From Oscillospiraceae bacterium (lineage in GTDB: Bacteria > Bacillota > Clostridia > Oscillospirales > Oscillospiraceae), in assembly GCA_031281255.1 (NCBI GenBank), contig JAITFR010000206.1, forward strand, positions 1 through 44,975: a stretch of 44,975 nucleotides of DNA, given 5' to 3'. This document shows, one piece after another, positions 1-9,587 of this stretch. Position numbers and translations under genes: made by a program. The notes under the pieces were generated by a model. That model was not told where the DNA came from. It made no database searches and worked only from the letters and a program-made list of their open reading frames with translations. Positions within the stretch are counted from its first letter, which is position 1. Each line of letters starts with the position of its first letter.

Positions 1-97
1 TGCACTAAACCCTTATTACCGGATGCAGATAATGCTGCCGTCGGGAGTAAGAAAAGGCTGTAAAGCACCTCTAATTATAAGAAAGAGGTGTTTTATT
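1..97 (+). promoter_or_regulatory. TPP riboswitch (3' part) with terminator / SD-sequestering hairpin
   Basis: The segment ACCGGATGCAGATAATGC followed by TGCCGTCGGGAG (about 18-47) matches the conserved 3' half of the TPP (THI-box) aptamer; the 5' half lies before the window. Downstream, CACCTCT (66-72) pairs perfectly with AGAGGTG (84-90) around an 11-nt loop, and TTTTATT follows. The right arm is also the Shine-Dalgarno sequence of thiT, 7 nt before its ATG. The same hairpin could therefore act as an intrinsic terminator and hide the ribosome binding site. This fits repression of a thiamine transporter by thiamine pyrophosphate. The aptamer call rests on the conserved core and on the identity of the downstream gene. 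Confidence 0.85.
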
Positions 98-979
98 ATG
101 AAAAAAGAAAAAAAGGAAAGAAATTACAAAATCTGGGCTTATGTTATGTTTTATGTTGGACTGATTGGTTCAATATTTGCATTGATATCAATAAGCGCAT
201 CAGAAAGCACATTCCAAGTTGCAGATCAAGTTTTTCGAATTATGAGAGATTTTCTTAGAGAAACTGATCCGGATGCAGTTGGAGCATTAGTTCGTCCCAC
301 ACGCGAATATATCTCACCAATGTCAACAATGGCGATAGTTACATTATCTGTTCTTGTAACGTCAGTATTTCTGTTTTTTATTGGTGGTGGTATATTAATC
401 ACACGCTTTATAAGTAAAAACAAATTGGAGCGTATACAAAAAAGTGATATATCACTTCTGACTTTTACGTCCTTATGTATCGCTCTTGCTGTAGTTCTTT
501 CACAAATCCGCTTATTTCAAATGCCTCAAGGTGGTTCAATCACTGCTTTTAGTATGTTGCCAATTGTTTTAGTAGGTTACTGGTACGGTGCAAAATCCGG
601 TATTTCAGCAGGTATTGTATATGGGCTATTACGATTAATGTTAGGCTCAACAGTATATCATCCTATACAATTTATCTTAGATTATCCAATGGCTTATGCT
701 GCACTCGGTGCATTTTGTATGTTCAGAAGTAAGCGTTTTGGTCTGCAAGCAAGTTATATCGCAGGTGTTGCAGGACGCTTTTTGTGCAGTTTTATAGCAG
801 GTATGGTGTTTTTTGGAGAGTTTGCACCTGTGGGACAACCTGTGTGGATTTACTCTGCTGTGTATCAGTTGACTTATATAGGTCCTGAAGCTGTAGTAAC
901 CTTAATAGTTTTATCCATGCCTCCCGTAATGAACGCCATCGAGCAATTAAGACGTTTAAGGGTTAAAGGTAATTCCTAA
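98..979 (+). CDS. thiT: ThiT/YuaJ-family thiamine transporter S-component with N-terminal extension
   Basis: Membrane protein of about 293 residues. The C-terminal two thirds resemble the thiamine-binding S-component of ECF transporters (Thia_YuaJ family): several hydrophobic helices and motifs such as GYWYGAKSGISAG and QFILDYPMAYAALG. ThiT normally works with a shared EcfT/EcfA energy module, which is not in this window. The start is placed at ATG 98, not at the track start at 23, because it sits 7 nt after AGAGGTG and because codons 23-97 overlap the riboswitch. The family is usually about 180-200 residues. Here there are roughly 110 extra N-terminal residues with two predicted membrane helices around an extracytoplasmic loop. 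The upstream TPP riboswitch strongly supports the substrate. Confidence 0.85.
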   Translation: MKKEKKERNYKIWAYVMFYVGLIGSIFALISISASESTFQVADQVFRIMRDFLRETDPDAVGALVRPTREYISPMSTMAIVTLSVLVTSVFLFFIGGGILITRFISKNKLERIQKSDISLLTFTSLCIALAVVLSQIRLFQMPQGGSITAFSMLPIVLVGYWYGAKSGISAGIVYGLLRLMLGSTVYHPIQFILDYPMAYAALGAFCMFRSKRFGLQASYIAGVAGRFLCSFIAGMVFFGEFAPVGQPVWIYSAVYQLTYIGPEAVVTLIVLSMPPVMNAIEQLRRLRVKGNS

Positions 980-990
980 TCTCTAGCTAC

Positions 991-1036
991 AAATCACCCG
1001 CCGTCTGCGGACGGCACCCTCTTTACTAAAGAGGGC
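991..1036 (-). repeat. Dispersed double-hairpin repeat, copy 1
   Basis: Two adjacent palindromes: GCCGTC-TGCG-GACGGC (1000-1015) and CCCTCTTT-ACT-AAAGAGGG (about 1018-1035), preceded by AAATCACCC. The same unit recurs near 30.6, 32.1, 32.2 and 41.0 kb. Relative to the other copies the first stem carries a compensatory C-G to G-C swap. It lies between the convergent 3' ends of thiT and nudF and, in the family orientation, is sense for nudF. Confidence 0.8.
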
Positions 1037-1095
1037 ATGGAGTCCCAATCTCCATATTTCTCGTCATTATTAATTATTAACTATTAATTATTAAT

Positions 1096-1635
1096 TCATA
1101 TAGTTCCTAGCCACTCTTTTGCTTTCATTATGCCGACGATTGTTTTTGCATCTTTGAGTTCGTTTCGCATTATCATAGCGATAACTTCGTCGAAGTCATA
1201 TTGCTCAAGGCTGAGGAGTTCGCCTTCGTCGGGGTGCATTTCACCCTTTTGCAAATCTAATGCTAGATATAAGTACAAAATCTCGCCATTACCACCCGGT
1301 GATGGGTACATCGGACCAAAATCTATGTATCTCCCTGCAATATAACCGGTTTCTTCTGATAACTCTCTAACAGCACATAAGTATGGGTCCTCACCATACT
1401 CTAACTTCCCTGCCGGTATTTCAAGAGTTTCCTCCTGCATGGGATAACGAAATTGCCGTACTAATAGAACTTTTTGCTCATCAGTTATTGCAACAATTCC
1501 CACACCACCTGGATGCTCAACTATCTCACGTTCAGATTTTTTACCATTTGAGAGTTCTACTATATCTCGTCTGATGTTTACAATAATCCCTTCGTAAACA
1601 GTCTTTGATTCTAACTGCTTTTCAAAAAACTTCAT
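1096..1635 (-). CDS. nudF: Nudix hydrolase, ADP-ribose pyrophosphatase type
   Basis: A 179-residue cytosolic enzyme expected to hydrolyse ADP-ribose to AMP and ribose-5-phosphate. The Nudix box GX5EX7REUXEEXGU is complete: it starts at GKLEYGEDP and continues as CAVRELSEETGY. The flanking 'RQFRYP' and 'LEIPAGK' elements are typical of the ADP-ribose branch. The track start at 1644 is a TTG almost on top of the ribosome binding site. ATG 1635 is preferred because GAGAGGA lies about 11 nt upstream. It is the last minus-strand gene before thiT, and a hairpin at 1673-1694 separates it from the kinase operon upstream. Activity on other NDP-sugars cannot be excluded. Confidence 0.85.
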   Translation of the reverse strand: MKFFEKQLESKTVYEGIIVNIRRDIVELSNGKKSEREIVEHPGGVGIVAITDEQKVLLVRQFRYPMQEETLEIPAGKLEYGEDPYLCAVRELSEETGYIAGRYIDFGPMYPSPGGNGEILYLYLALDLQKGEMHPDEGELLSLEQYDFDEVIAMIMRNELKDAKTIVGIMKAKEWLGTI

Positions 1636-1672
1636 TCTTCGCAAAATCCTCTCAATATGTATTAATTTTTAC

Positions 1673-1694
1673 GGGCGACCGAGGACGGTCGCCC
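1673..1694. terminator. GC-rich hairpin between the kinase operon and nudF
   Basis: GGGCGACC and GGTCGCCC form a perfect 8-bp stem around GAGGAC, in an otherwise AT-rich gap. It lies just past the end of the eight-gene operon and may stop or attenuate its transcript. No clean U-tract follows on the minus strand, so it may instead be a dispersed palindromic repeat. Confidence 0.45.
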
Positions 1695-1729
1695 CTACAC
1701 AAGATTTTTACTTTATTGTCAACATTTAA

Positions 1730-3328
1730 TTACTTTTTATCGCCAAAGCGTTTTATCATCTCAATAATATTATCAATATCAATTGGTTTAGCTAAGTGTC
1801 CATTCATACCACTTTCGAGACATCTTTCTATATCTTCTTTAAATACATTAGCTGTTATAGCGATTATCGGTATAGTTTTTGCTCTTTCAAAATCAAAAGC
1901 ACGGATTGTCCTTGTGGCTTCATATCCATCCATAACAGGCATTTGAACGTCCATCACAATGATATTGTACCGATCGGGATTATCCTTAAATAACTGCACA
2001 GCATCAAAACCGTTTTCTGCAATATCTATGTTTATTTTTGTATCTTCTAGTAACGATATTAGGATAGTTCTGTTGATATCAACATCTTCAGCGAGTAATA
2101 AGTAATAATCTGAGAAATCAGGTGTGCTACTTTCTTTACCGGATTGCTCTTCTTCAAGAAGATGCTCTATATCGTCCGCTTGAGCATGTTCAAGTCTTAC
2201 CTTAAATGTAAAAGTGGTACCTTTATTAATTTCAGATTTTACGGAAATATTTCCATCCATCATTTCAACAATATTTTTTGAAATTGCAAGACCAAGTCCT
2301 GTTCCACCAAATATTCTTGCCGTGTCACTTTGAGCTTGCTCAAACGCAGTAAACAGTCTTTTTATTTGCTCATCATTCATACCGATGCCGGTATCACTAA
2401 CTGAAATACTAATTACACTATGATTCTCATCAATATGTGTTTCCTCCGCTGTAAGCTCAATTTTTCCACCTTCCGGCGTGAACTTTGCAGCATTAGAAAG
2501 CAGATTTGCAATAACTTGTGAAAGTCTAAGCTCATCACTTATATAGTGTTTTCTCATTCCTGACTTAAAGTCAACAACAAAATCTATATCGCCTTCTCTT
2601 ACTTTTTCGACAATAAGAGCACTTGTTAGAGAGAATATTCTTTCTAAGTTAATTGGAGCATACTCAAGCTCAAGCTTCCCGGCTTCTATTTTGGAAAGGT
2701 CGAGTATATCGTTTATAAGTCTTAACAAATGAGTTGATGAGTTTTCGATGTTTGTTAAACAGTCTCTGATTTTTTCGATATCGTCTGATTTTTCTGCAAT
2801 TTTTGACATACCAATAATTGCATTCATCGGGGTGCGTATCTCGTGACTCATGTTAGCAAGGAAGTTACTTTTTGCATTTGTAGCTTCCTCAGCTCGTGCC
2901 AAAGCATCCCCAAGTTTTTCATTACTCTCTTTTAAAAGATTTGCATGATGAGCAAACAATATTTGGTTTTCAATTCGTTTTAATAACAAGGGTGCAGAAA
3001 ATGGCTTAAACATATAGTCTGATGCTCCAAGGCTTAAACCATGAATTTCACTGTTATCATCACTTCTTGCTGTTAAAAATATGACCGGTATTTCTTTATA
3101 ACGAGGGTCTTCTTTTAATTTTGTTATTACCTCATAACCATTCATTTCAGGCATTTCTATATCTAACAAGATTAAATCCGGTATTACATTTTTTTCTAAA
3201 TATGAAAATAGCTTAGCACCTGATGAAGCAGGATAAACCTGGTAATAGGGTTTTAAAATACTCCTGCCTTGATCTAAGTTGGCTTTCACATCATCAACTA
3301 GTATAATTATTTTTCTTTCGTTTTCCAC
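1730..3328 (-). CDS. Hybrid histidine kinase, REC-HisKA-HATPase-REC
   Basis: A 532-residue soluble kinase without membrane segments. The N-terminal receiver (about 1-125) has the phospho-acceptor motif LILLDIEMPEMNG. HisKA follows, with NMSHEIRTPMNAIIGM (phosphorylatable His near 165), then HATPase_c with DTGIGM and GGTGLGLAISK boxes (about 270-390), and a C-terminal receiver with VMDVQMPVMDG (about 410-530). No Hpt domain is present, unlike most of its neighbours, so it probably depends on an Hpt from another protein. GTG start at 3328 with GGAG about 9 nt upstream. It is the last gene of the operon, 34 nt after the preceding stop. Its kinase and C-terminal receiver are close to those of the kinase at 26579-28453. 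The signal it senses is unknown and may arrive through the N-terminal receiver. Confidence 0.9.
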   Translation of the reverse strand: MENERKIIILVDDVKANLDQGRSILKPYYQVYPASSGAKLFSYLEKNVIPDLILLDIEMPEMNGYEVITKLKEDPRYKEIPVIFLTARSDDNSEIHGLSLGASDYMFKPFSAPLLLKRIENQILFAHHANLLKESNEKLGDALARAEEATNAKSNFLANMSHEIRTPMNAIIGMSKIAEKSDDIEKIRDCLTNIENSSTHLLRLINDILDLSKIEAGKLELEYAPINLERIFSLTSALIVEKVREGDIDFVVDFKSGMRKHYISDELRLSQVIANLLSNAAKFTPEGGKIELTAEETHIDENHSVISISVSDTGIGMNDEQIKRLFTAFEQAQSDTARIFGGTGLGLAISKNIVEMMDGNISVKSEINKGTTFTFKVRLEHAQADDIEHLLEEEQSGKESSTPDFSDYYLLLAEDVDINRTILISLLEDTKINIDIAENGFDAVQLFKDNPDRYNIIVMDVQMPVMDGYEATRTIRAFDFERAKTIPIIAITANVFKEDIERCLESGMNGHLAKPIDIDNIIEMIKRFGDKK

Positions 3329-3362
3329 TGTTTTTCTCCATAATAAGTTGGTTGGTTAATTA

Positions 3363-6300
3363 TTAACTGTAATCCTCGATGATAGATTGTAGTTTTTCAT
3401 TAATTTCATCAAAATTACCATCAGCCACATTATCTCTAAGCCACGTAACTAAACCTGTGTCGTTTCTATAAACACATTTGTCTAACTCATGCATAGCAGC
3501 ATCCAAGTCGTCCATATCGTACTTTTCACATGAAGCCATCATCTTTAATAACACATCTTTATCAGGTCTGTCTTTAATTTCTTTTGGATCTCTGTCTTTG
3601 ATTTCATAAAGCATACTTCCAATATCATCTATTAATGAATAAGCTGCTTTAAGGAATAAAACATTGTTAGTTGCTACATACTCATAATTATTATCTGCGG
3701 CTTCTGATTCTAGTTTATCTGCCATATCACCAACAGCATTAGCATATATTCCACGACTGGAACTTTTTAATCCATGGATATCAATAGCATACTCTATTAA
3801 TTTACTGTTGCTTACTTTTTCAATTCTTTTGAGAATTGGTATTGTGTTTGATACATATGAACGTAAAATCCCTAAATATGTAGTTTCGTCACCATATCGG
3901 GAAATACCTCTTTGAATATCTAAACCATCGATTTTCATAGTGGCTAACATTGCACTTATCGCCTCTTGATCATCAGAAGATTCCACACTATACACTTCTT
4001 CTTCATCATCTTTTTTCACCCATTTATGGATTACTTCATCTAGGCGTACAATATCTATCGGTTTTGTAAGAAACGCCTGGAAACCTTCATCTAAGAACAT
4101 TTGTTCACTGCCTACAACTGCATTTGCAGTTAGTGCAACAATGGGTACATTCTTAGTGTATTCTGTGTTTAGCTCACGAATACGCATTGCTGCTTCTATA
4201 CCATCCATTTCCGGCATCATATAATCCATAAATATTGTGTCATACGTTATTTTTTCATTTAACATAGCTTTTATTGCCTCAGCACCACTCTCTACACAGT
4301 CAACTTGCATACTGTATAATCTTAACAATCCCTTTGCAATATCAAGGTTTGTTAGGTTATCATCAACAACAAGAACACGTGCTTTAGGTAGTTGAATTCT
4401 TGAGAATCTAACATTATGGTTTCTCTTTAGATCAGAATAACTAAATTGCTGTAAGCTGCTTACAACTTCCGGACCTATCTTTGTATTAGATAAATATCCT
4501 TGTAAAATCTTAACTGTGAATGTGCTACCCTTACCATACTCACTTTTTACATTTATTGTACCATTCATTAATTCCACGAGATTTTTTGTAATTGAAAGAC
4601 CAAGACCCGTACCTTCAATTTTTGCATTTGACCTGAGGTCCAGTTGAGAGTAGTCTGTAAACAGTTTGTCAATATCCTCTTTTTGTATACCTCTGCCTGT
4701 ATCTTTTACTTGGATTATTAACCAAACTGAATTCTTTTCTTTTGCACAGTTTACGTTAAACTCAACAGTTCCCTCTTTTGTGTACTTTATAGCATTTGAC
4801 AGGAGATTGTTCATTATTTGCTTGATTCTTAACTCGTCACCATAAAGAATAGAGTATAAATCTTCACTAATGTTTAGCTTAAAATTGATTGGTTTTTCGT
4901 TAATGCGTATTATGTTTTGCATGATTGTATCATTTATTAAGCTCGGTACATCATAACAAGCCGGTACAAGCTCCAACTTGCCTGCTTCAATTTTTGAAAT
5001 ATCAAGAATATCGTTAACCAGATTTAGTAGAATAGTACCGGCTGTGTGAATCTTTTCGATGTTAATTCGATCTTCACGGCTGATACCATCACCTTCGAGT
5101 GACAAATCAGACATTCCAATAACTGCATTTAGAGGCGTGCGCATATCGTGGCTCATTCTTGCAAGGAAGTCACTTTTTGCACGGTTTGCTACTTGTGCTT
5201 CTATAAGTGATGATTCTACTTCTTCTTTAAGTCTGATTTGATCTCGCATATCATAAATATATCCGAGCATAATGAACTTATTGTCCCTGTACATACGTGT
5301 CATAGTAAGCTCAACAGGTAATGGTTTTCCATCAGGTGTTAAGTGAATCCACTCAACTTTTATTGTTTCGCCTCTTATAACTCTTTTCATGATTTTTTTA
5401 GCTTTATCAATTGAGTTTTTTCCATCAGGTTGAAGTTCCGGGAAATGTGCTTGTGTACCAAAGAACTTACTATAATATTCTTTTGAAACACCATACATAT
5501 CCAATACAACATCATTACAATCAATGAATGTTAAGTTTTCATCAAATAATGTTAGACCAACAGGAGCATTTTCGAGCATTATTTCAACTTCACGTTTTAG
5601 AAGTTTTTCTTCACGTAAATCACGTGAATATGCTGCAACAACATAATCATCTTTATACAATACACGGACAAGAGTAGATTCAACAGGAACAATAGTTCCG
5701 TCAGAAAGCATATGCGACCATTCAAATACTACACGACCATCTTCAAATGCTTTTTGTAACATTCTGCTGGCTTTTTCCTCTGAGTTTTGTCCATCTGCCT
5801 GATATTCCGGTGTAAACTCAAAAACCCTGTCGATGTATTCTTGTTTGTTTTTTAGTCCAAAAAACTCTACTGTTGCCTGGTTGCAATCAATAATGTTTTG
5901 GTTAGCATCCCAAAGCTCGCAACATAATGGAGTTGAGTCGAGCATAATTCTCATATGGTCTTCTGCAATTTGGAGTTCTTTTTTGAGTCTTAATTCCTCA
6001 CGTAAATCTTGTGTATACGATGCGATAACATAATCATTACCGTATTTTAGTTTTATTAAAGAAACTTTTGCCGGCATCAAAGTGCCATCCATTAATTTAT
6101 ATGTCCAATCGCAATCACATCTACCATTTTTTAATGCTTCTTTAAGATAAACTTTTACTTGATCAACTGATTTTGTTCCGTCAGGTTGGTATTCCGGATA
6201 CAGGTCTTCATATTTCTCAAAGAACTCTTGTTTATCCTTAAATCCTAACAGTCTAAGTGCTTCTTTATTACAATCGATTTTTTCAAAGGTTTTTGCATCA

Positions 6301-7319
6301 AATAACTGGCATGACATTGGGTTTGAGTCGAGCATCAATGCTGTTCGTTCGTTAGCTTCGTTGATTTTGTTTTCCATTTCGTTACGAATGACTGCACTGG
6401 CGTATAAAAAAGCACCGGAACGCATTATCTCAACACAATTTTCATCAAAATACCGTTCATCTTCGTGGTCTTCTAAGAGTGCAAATCCCCAAAACTCATC
6501 ACCAATAAATATTGGCGTTACAAAAACTGACACAATACCGGCTGCTTTTAATACTTTAGTTTCTTCTCCAACAATTAAACTAACCGGACTGTTAACAATT
6601 TCATTGTTGGCTAATTTTTCTCCCCAGTTTGGCGCTACCACAGAGTATGGTATATTCACATATTTTGGATTAGGCTCTGTAGTCCCACCGGCTTCTCTTT
6701 CCCAGCGGTATATTTGTGCAGCTCCTAAACCTCCGTCAGGTAGAGTAAAGTTGCGAAATAGTGAGAACCTATCGATGGCGAATAAATCAGCAACCTGCCA
6801 AATACCATCAGATAGTGTTTTCTCAAATGTTCCGCTGCTTTTTGATATGAGCATAATAGCAGTTTTATTTAAAGCGTTAAGCATGGTTTCACGGTCATTT
6901 TTATCCGTAACATCCATAACAGCACCTGCAACTCTAAGAGGTATACCATCATCATCACGTTGTGTTGTTCCTAAAGCTCGAAAATGTCTATAATTACCAT
7001 TTTTATGCATCAATCTGTATTCAATATCATACGGTGTGTTTCCGGTATGGTCGGATATATGAGCTTCAAATGCATCTAAGACTGTTTTACTTTCGTCCGG
7101 ATGCATACGGCTGCTCCAACTATGAAGAACATCCGGAAAATCATTTTCATCCTTAAAGCCTAACATTTCACGAAACTCATTTGACCACGTAAACTTATTT
7201 TCAGGATTAATAGGGTCGCCACTGACAACATCCATATCCCACAAAGCGATGTTAAGAGCATCGTTTGCAAGCTTGTATTTCATTAAGTCATATTCATATT
7301 TTGATTGTAAATTATCCAT
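3363..7319 (-). CDS. Multi-PAS/GAF hybrid histidine kinase with REC and Hpt
   Basis: A 1318-residue cytosolic kinase. Order: PAS with a PAC-like end (about 15-145), GAF (about 146-315), three further PAS units (about 325-440, 455-570, 580-695), HisKA with ARMSHDMRTPLNAVIGM, HATPase_c with DTGRGI and GTGLGLSITKN, REC with IFMDYMMPEMDG, Hpt with IDIHGLKSSSRG (His present), and a final helical tail of about 75 residues. Each of the three later PAS units carries a PE-x-QPDG motif, so they arose by internal duplication. No membrane helices: it should sense intracellular ligands or redox through PAS/GAF. The last PAS and the kinase core resemble those of the dCache kinase at 14576-18196. AGGAG precedes ATG 7319. 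Confidence 0.92.
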   Translation of the reverse strand: MDNLQSKYEYDLMKYKLANDALNIALWDMDVVSGDPINPENKFTWSNEFREMLGFKDENDFPDVLHSWSSRMHPDESKTVLDAFEAHISDHTGNTPYDIEYRLMHKNGNYRHFRALGTTQRDDDGIPLRVAGAVMDVTDKNDRETMLNALNKTAIMLISKSSGTFEKTLSDGIWQVADLFAIDRFSLFRNFTLPDGGLGAAQIYRWEREAGGTTEPNPKYVNIPYSVVAPNWGEKLANNEIVNSPVSLIVGEETKVLKAAGIVSVFVTPIFIGDEFWGFALLEDHEDERYFDENCVEIMRSGAFLYASAVIRNEMENKINEANERTALMLDSNPMSCQLFDAKTFEKIDCNKEALRLLGFKDKQEFFEKYEDLYPEYQPDGTKSVDQVKVYLKEALKNGRCDCDWTYKLMDGTLMPAKVSLIKLKYGNDYVIASYTQDLREELRLKKELQIAEDHMRIMLDSTPLCCELWDANQNIIDCNQATVEFFGLKNKQEYIDRVFEFTPEYQADGQNSEEKASRMLQKAFEDGRVVFEWSHMLSDGTIVPVESTLVRVLYKDDYVVAAYSRDLREEKLLKREVEIMLENAPVGLTLFDENLTFIDCNDVVLDMYGVSKEYYSKFFGTQAHFPELQPDGKNSIDKAKKIMKRVIRGETIKVEWIHLTPDGKPLPVELTMTRMYRDNKFIMLGYIYDMRDQIRLKEEVESSLIEAQVANRAKSDFLARMSHDMRTPLNAVIGMSDLSLEGDGISREDRINIEKIHTAGTILLNLVNDILDISKIEAGKLELVPACYDVPSLINDTIMQNIIRINEKPINFKLNISEDLYSILYGDELRIKQIMNNLLSNAIKYTKEGTVEFNVNCAKEKNSVWLIIQVKDTGRGIQKEDIDKLFTDYSQLDLRSNAKIEGTGLGLSITKNLVELMNGTINVKSEYGKGSTFTVKILQGYLSNTKIGPEVVSSLQQFSYSDLKRNHNVRFSRIQLPKARVLVVDDNLTNLDIAKGLLRLYSMQVDCVESGAEAIKAMLNEKITYDTIFMDYMMPEMDGIEAAMRIRELNTEYTKNVPIVALTANAVVGSEQMFLDEGFQAFLTKPIDIVRLDEVIHKWVKKDDEEEVYSVESSDDQEAISAMLATMKIDGLDIQRGISRYGDETTYLGILRSYVSNTIPILKRIEKVSNSKLIEYAIDIHGLKSSSRGIYANAVGDMADKLESEAADNNYEYVATNNVLFLKAAYSLIDDIGSMLYEIKDRDPKEIKDRPDKDVLLKMMASCEKYDMDDLDAAMHELDKCVYRNDTGLVTWLRDNVADGNFDEINEKLQSIIEDYS

Positions 7320-7355
7320 CTTAAACTCCTGTTTCTCGTCTAACCTAATATTATA

Positions 7356-9545
7356 CTAAAAACCAGCTTTAATTGCTACCAGTATATCTCTTGCAGCTTC
7401 ACAGTTAAACTCTGCAAGCTCTTTTGCGGTATTTTCCAGTTTATCATTAATATCATCACCAAAATCAAATCCTAATAACGGTTTTATTAATTCCGCTCCT
7501 TCGTCACTGTCGTAATCGATAACAGCACTTAGTGCTTTTCCAACAGCTTCCTGTAGTTCCTCAATGCTTCCCTTTTCTCTTTTAGAAGTAATTTTATCCG
7601 GGAAAATTATTGATAACTTTTTGTGCAATTCCATTAATTTATTGTAAAAATCCGGGAATAGTTCCTGGCAAATTGTTATATTATTATCTTTTGCTTCTGA
7701 TTCAAGATTATACGCTGTTTCGGATAATTCTTTAGCACCTATTGTTGCCAGCATTGATTTCATAGCATGTACAGAAATTGCAAAGGATTCAATGTTTCCA
7801 TTACTCAGATTATCTTTTAATTTTTCACATTCTTCAGGTATTTTTTTGCAACAAAGCTCAACAGATTCAAAATAAAGCTCTTCAAGGTTAGCAACATTAT
7901 TCATACCAACACTTACATTTATTTCAGAGATTTTTTTAATTTCATCAAGAGTTCTGGGCTTTATCATTAATTCTTCAATAACTGTTTCAGTAGATTTTAC
8001 TTTCACTTCATCTGCAAACCAACGCATTAAAGTAGCTGTCATATCACGCATATCAATTGGTTTAGAAACAAAGTCATTAAAACCATTTGCCATAAAAAAC
8101 TCTCTGGCACCTTGTACCGCATTAGCAGTTAGAGCAATAATTGTTAATTCTTTATATTTACCACCTAACTTACGTATTGCTGCAGTAGCTTCAACGCCAT
8201 CCATCTCCGGCATCATATGGTCCATAAATATTAAATCATAATCAATTCTTTTTATCATTTCAATTGCAGCTCTGCCTGATAAAGCAGTATCTGCATCTAT
8301 GTCTGCTAATCCAAGCAGACCCACAGCAACTCTTAAATTAAACTCATTATCGTCTACAACCAGAACTTTAGCATTTGGTAAAGATAGTTTTTTGTTAGAC
8401 GGCATGGCGGCAGCTTTTACTTTTTCTGCACTTCCTCTAATCAGTGGTATTGTTACTGTAAAAATACTACCCTTACCATAATTACTTTTGACATTAATCG
8501 AACCGTTCATCATCTCAATAAAAGATTGGCAGATTGATAAACCAAGACCTGTACCAACTATTTTTCGATTAATCATTGCGTCAACTTGTGAAAATGCATT
8601 AAATAAGTTTTGAAGATCCTCTTGTTTAATTCCTTTTCCTGTATCAGAAATCTCAAATACCAGATTATCTTTGTCACAAAATACTTTTAAGTGAACACTA
8701 CCTTTTTCTGTAAACTTTACTGCATTACCAAGTACATTTATAATTATTTGCCTAAGTCGTACATCATCTCCAAATAAATAGTGAGGTATGTTTTCATCAA
8801 TATCTAAAATAAACTCAAGCCCTTTTTCTTTTGCAACATAGGTAAACATGGAGTAAACATGGTCAGTAAAAACAAGAAAATCATAATCCACTGGGATTAG
8901 TTCCATTTTTCCGGCTTCAATCTTTGACATATCAAGTAAATCGTTTATGATTGTTAAAAGTGATGTAGCTGAGTGAGTTATGGCATTAACATAGTTAGCC
9001 TGCCGCTCATTTAGACCCTCGTGTGTTAATAATTCCAACATACCTATGATAGCGTTCATAGGTGTTCGTATTTCGTGAGACATACTTGCAAGAAATGATG
9101 ATTTTGAACGATTTGCTGATTCCGCAGTTGCTATTGCTTCCTCTTTGTATTGTATCTGCGTAGTTCTTTCACTTAAAAGTTCTGCAATATCTAAATGTAT
9201 TTTGATCCGGTTTTGAAGAACCGGCACAGAAAAAGGTTTTGCGATAAAATCAACAGCACCAAGCTGGAGTCCACGTGCTTCGGTGGCAGAGTCAGATATA
9301 GCTGTTAAGAATACAACCGGTATATCTGCACGATCTTTATCCGCTTTTAATAATTGTAATGCTTCAAACCCGTTCATTCCGGGCATTTCAATGTCTAACA
9401 GAATTAAATCAGGTTTAGCCTTATCAATCAGCATAAACATTTTTGCGGCTGAAGGTAGAGTTTTTATTCGATACTTTTCTTGAAGTGCTGCTTTTGCCAT
9501 AGCAAGATTTGTATCATTATCATCTACAACAAAAATCGTTTTCAT
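7356..9545 (-). CDS. Hybrid histidine kinase, REC-HisKA-HATPase-REC-Hpt
   Basis: A 729-residue soluble kinase. The N-terminal REC has LILLDIEMPGMNG (about 1-125). HisKA has ASMSHEIRTPMNAIIGM, HATPase_c has DTGKGI and GTGLGLSICQS, the second REC has IFMDHMMPEMDG, and an Hpt has SVHAMKSMLATIG with its His intact. A C-terminal helical module of about 70 residues follows. Two receivers plus an Hpt make it a self-contained phosphorelay that can also take phosphate at its N-terminal REC. The kinase and second receiver are very similar to those of the hydrogenase-like kinase two genes upstream, which suggests duplication within the operon. Gaps are 42 nt upstream and 36 nt downstream. AAGGGG precedes ATG 9545. 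Confidence 0.92.
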   Translation of the reverse strand: MKTIFVVDDNDTNLAMAKAALQEKYRIKTLPSAAKMFMLIDKAKPDLILLDIEMPGMNGFEALQLLKADKDRADIPVVFLTAISDSATEARGLQLGAVDFIAKPFSVPVLQNRIKIHLDIAELLSERTTQIQYKEEAIATAESANRSKSSFLASMSHEIRTPMNAIIGMLELLTHEGLNERQANYVNAITHSATSLLTIINDLLDMSKIEAGKMELIPVDYDFLVFTDHVYSMFTYVAKEKGLEFILDIDENIPHYLFGDDVRLRQIIINVLGNAVKFTEKGSVHLKVFCDKDNLVFEISDTGKGIKQEDLQNLFNAFSQVDAMINRKIVGTGLGLSICQSFIEMMNGSINVKSNYGKGSIFTVTIPLIRGSAEKVKAAAMPSNKKLSLPNAKVLVVDDNEFNLRVAVGLLGLADIDADTALSGRAAIEMIKRIDYDLIFMDHMMPEMDGVEATAAIRKLGGKYKELTIIALTANAVQGAREFFMANGFNDFVSKPIDMRDMTATLMRWFADEVKVKSTETVIEELMIKPRTLDEIKKISEINVSVGMNNVANLEELYFESVELCCKKIPEECEKLKDNLSNGNIESFAISVHAMKSMLATIGAKELSETAYNLESEAKDNNITICQELFPDFYNKLMELHKKLSIIFPDKITSKREKGSIEELQEAVGKALSAVIDYDSDEGAELIKPLLGFDFGDDINDKLENTAKELAEFNCEAARDILVAIKAGF

Positions 9546-9587
9546 AGTTATCCCCTTGTTGTTTTAATTATGACTATAAACAACTAT

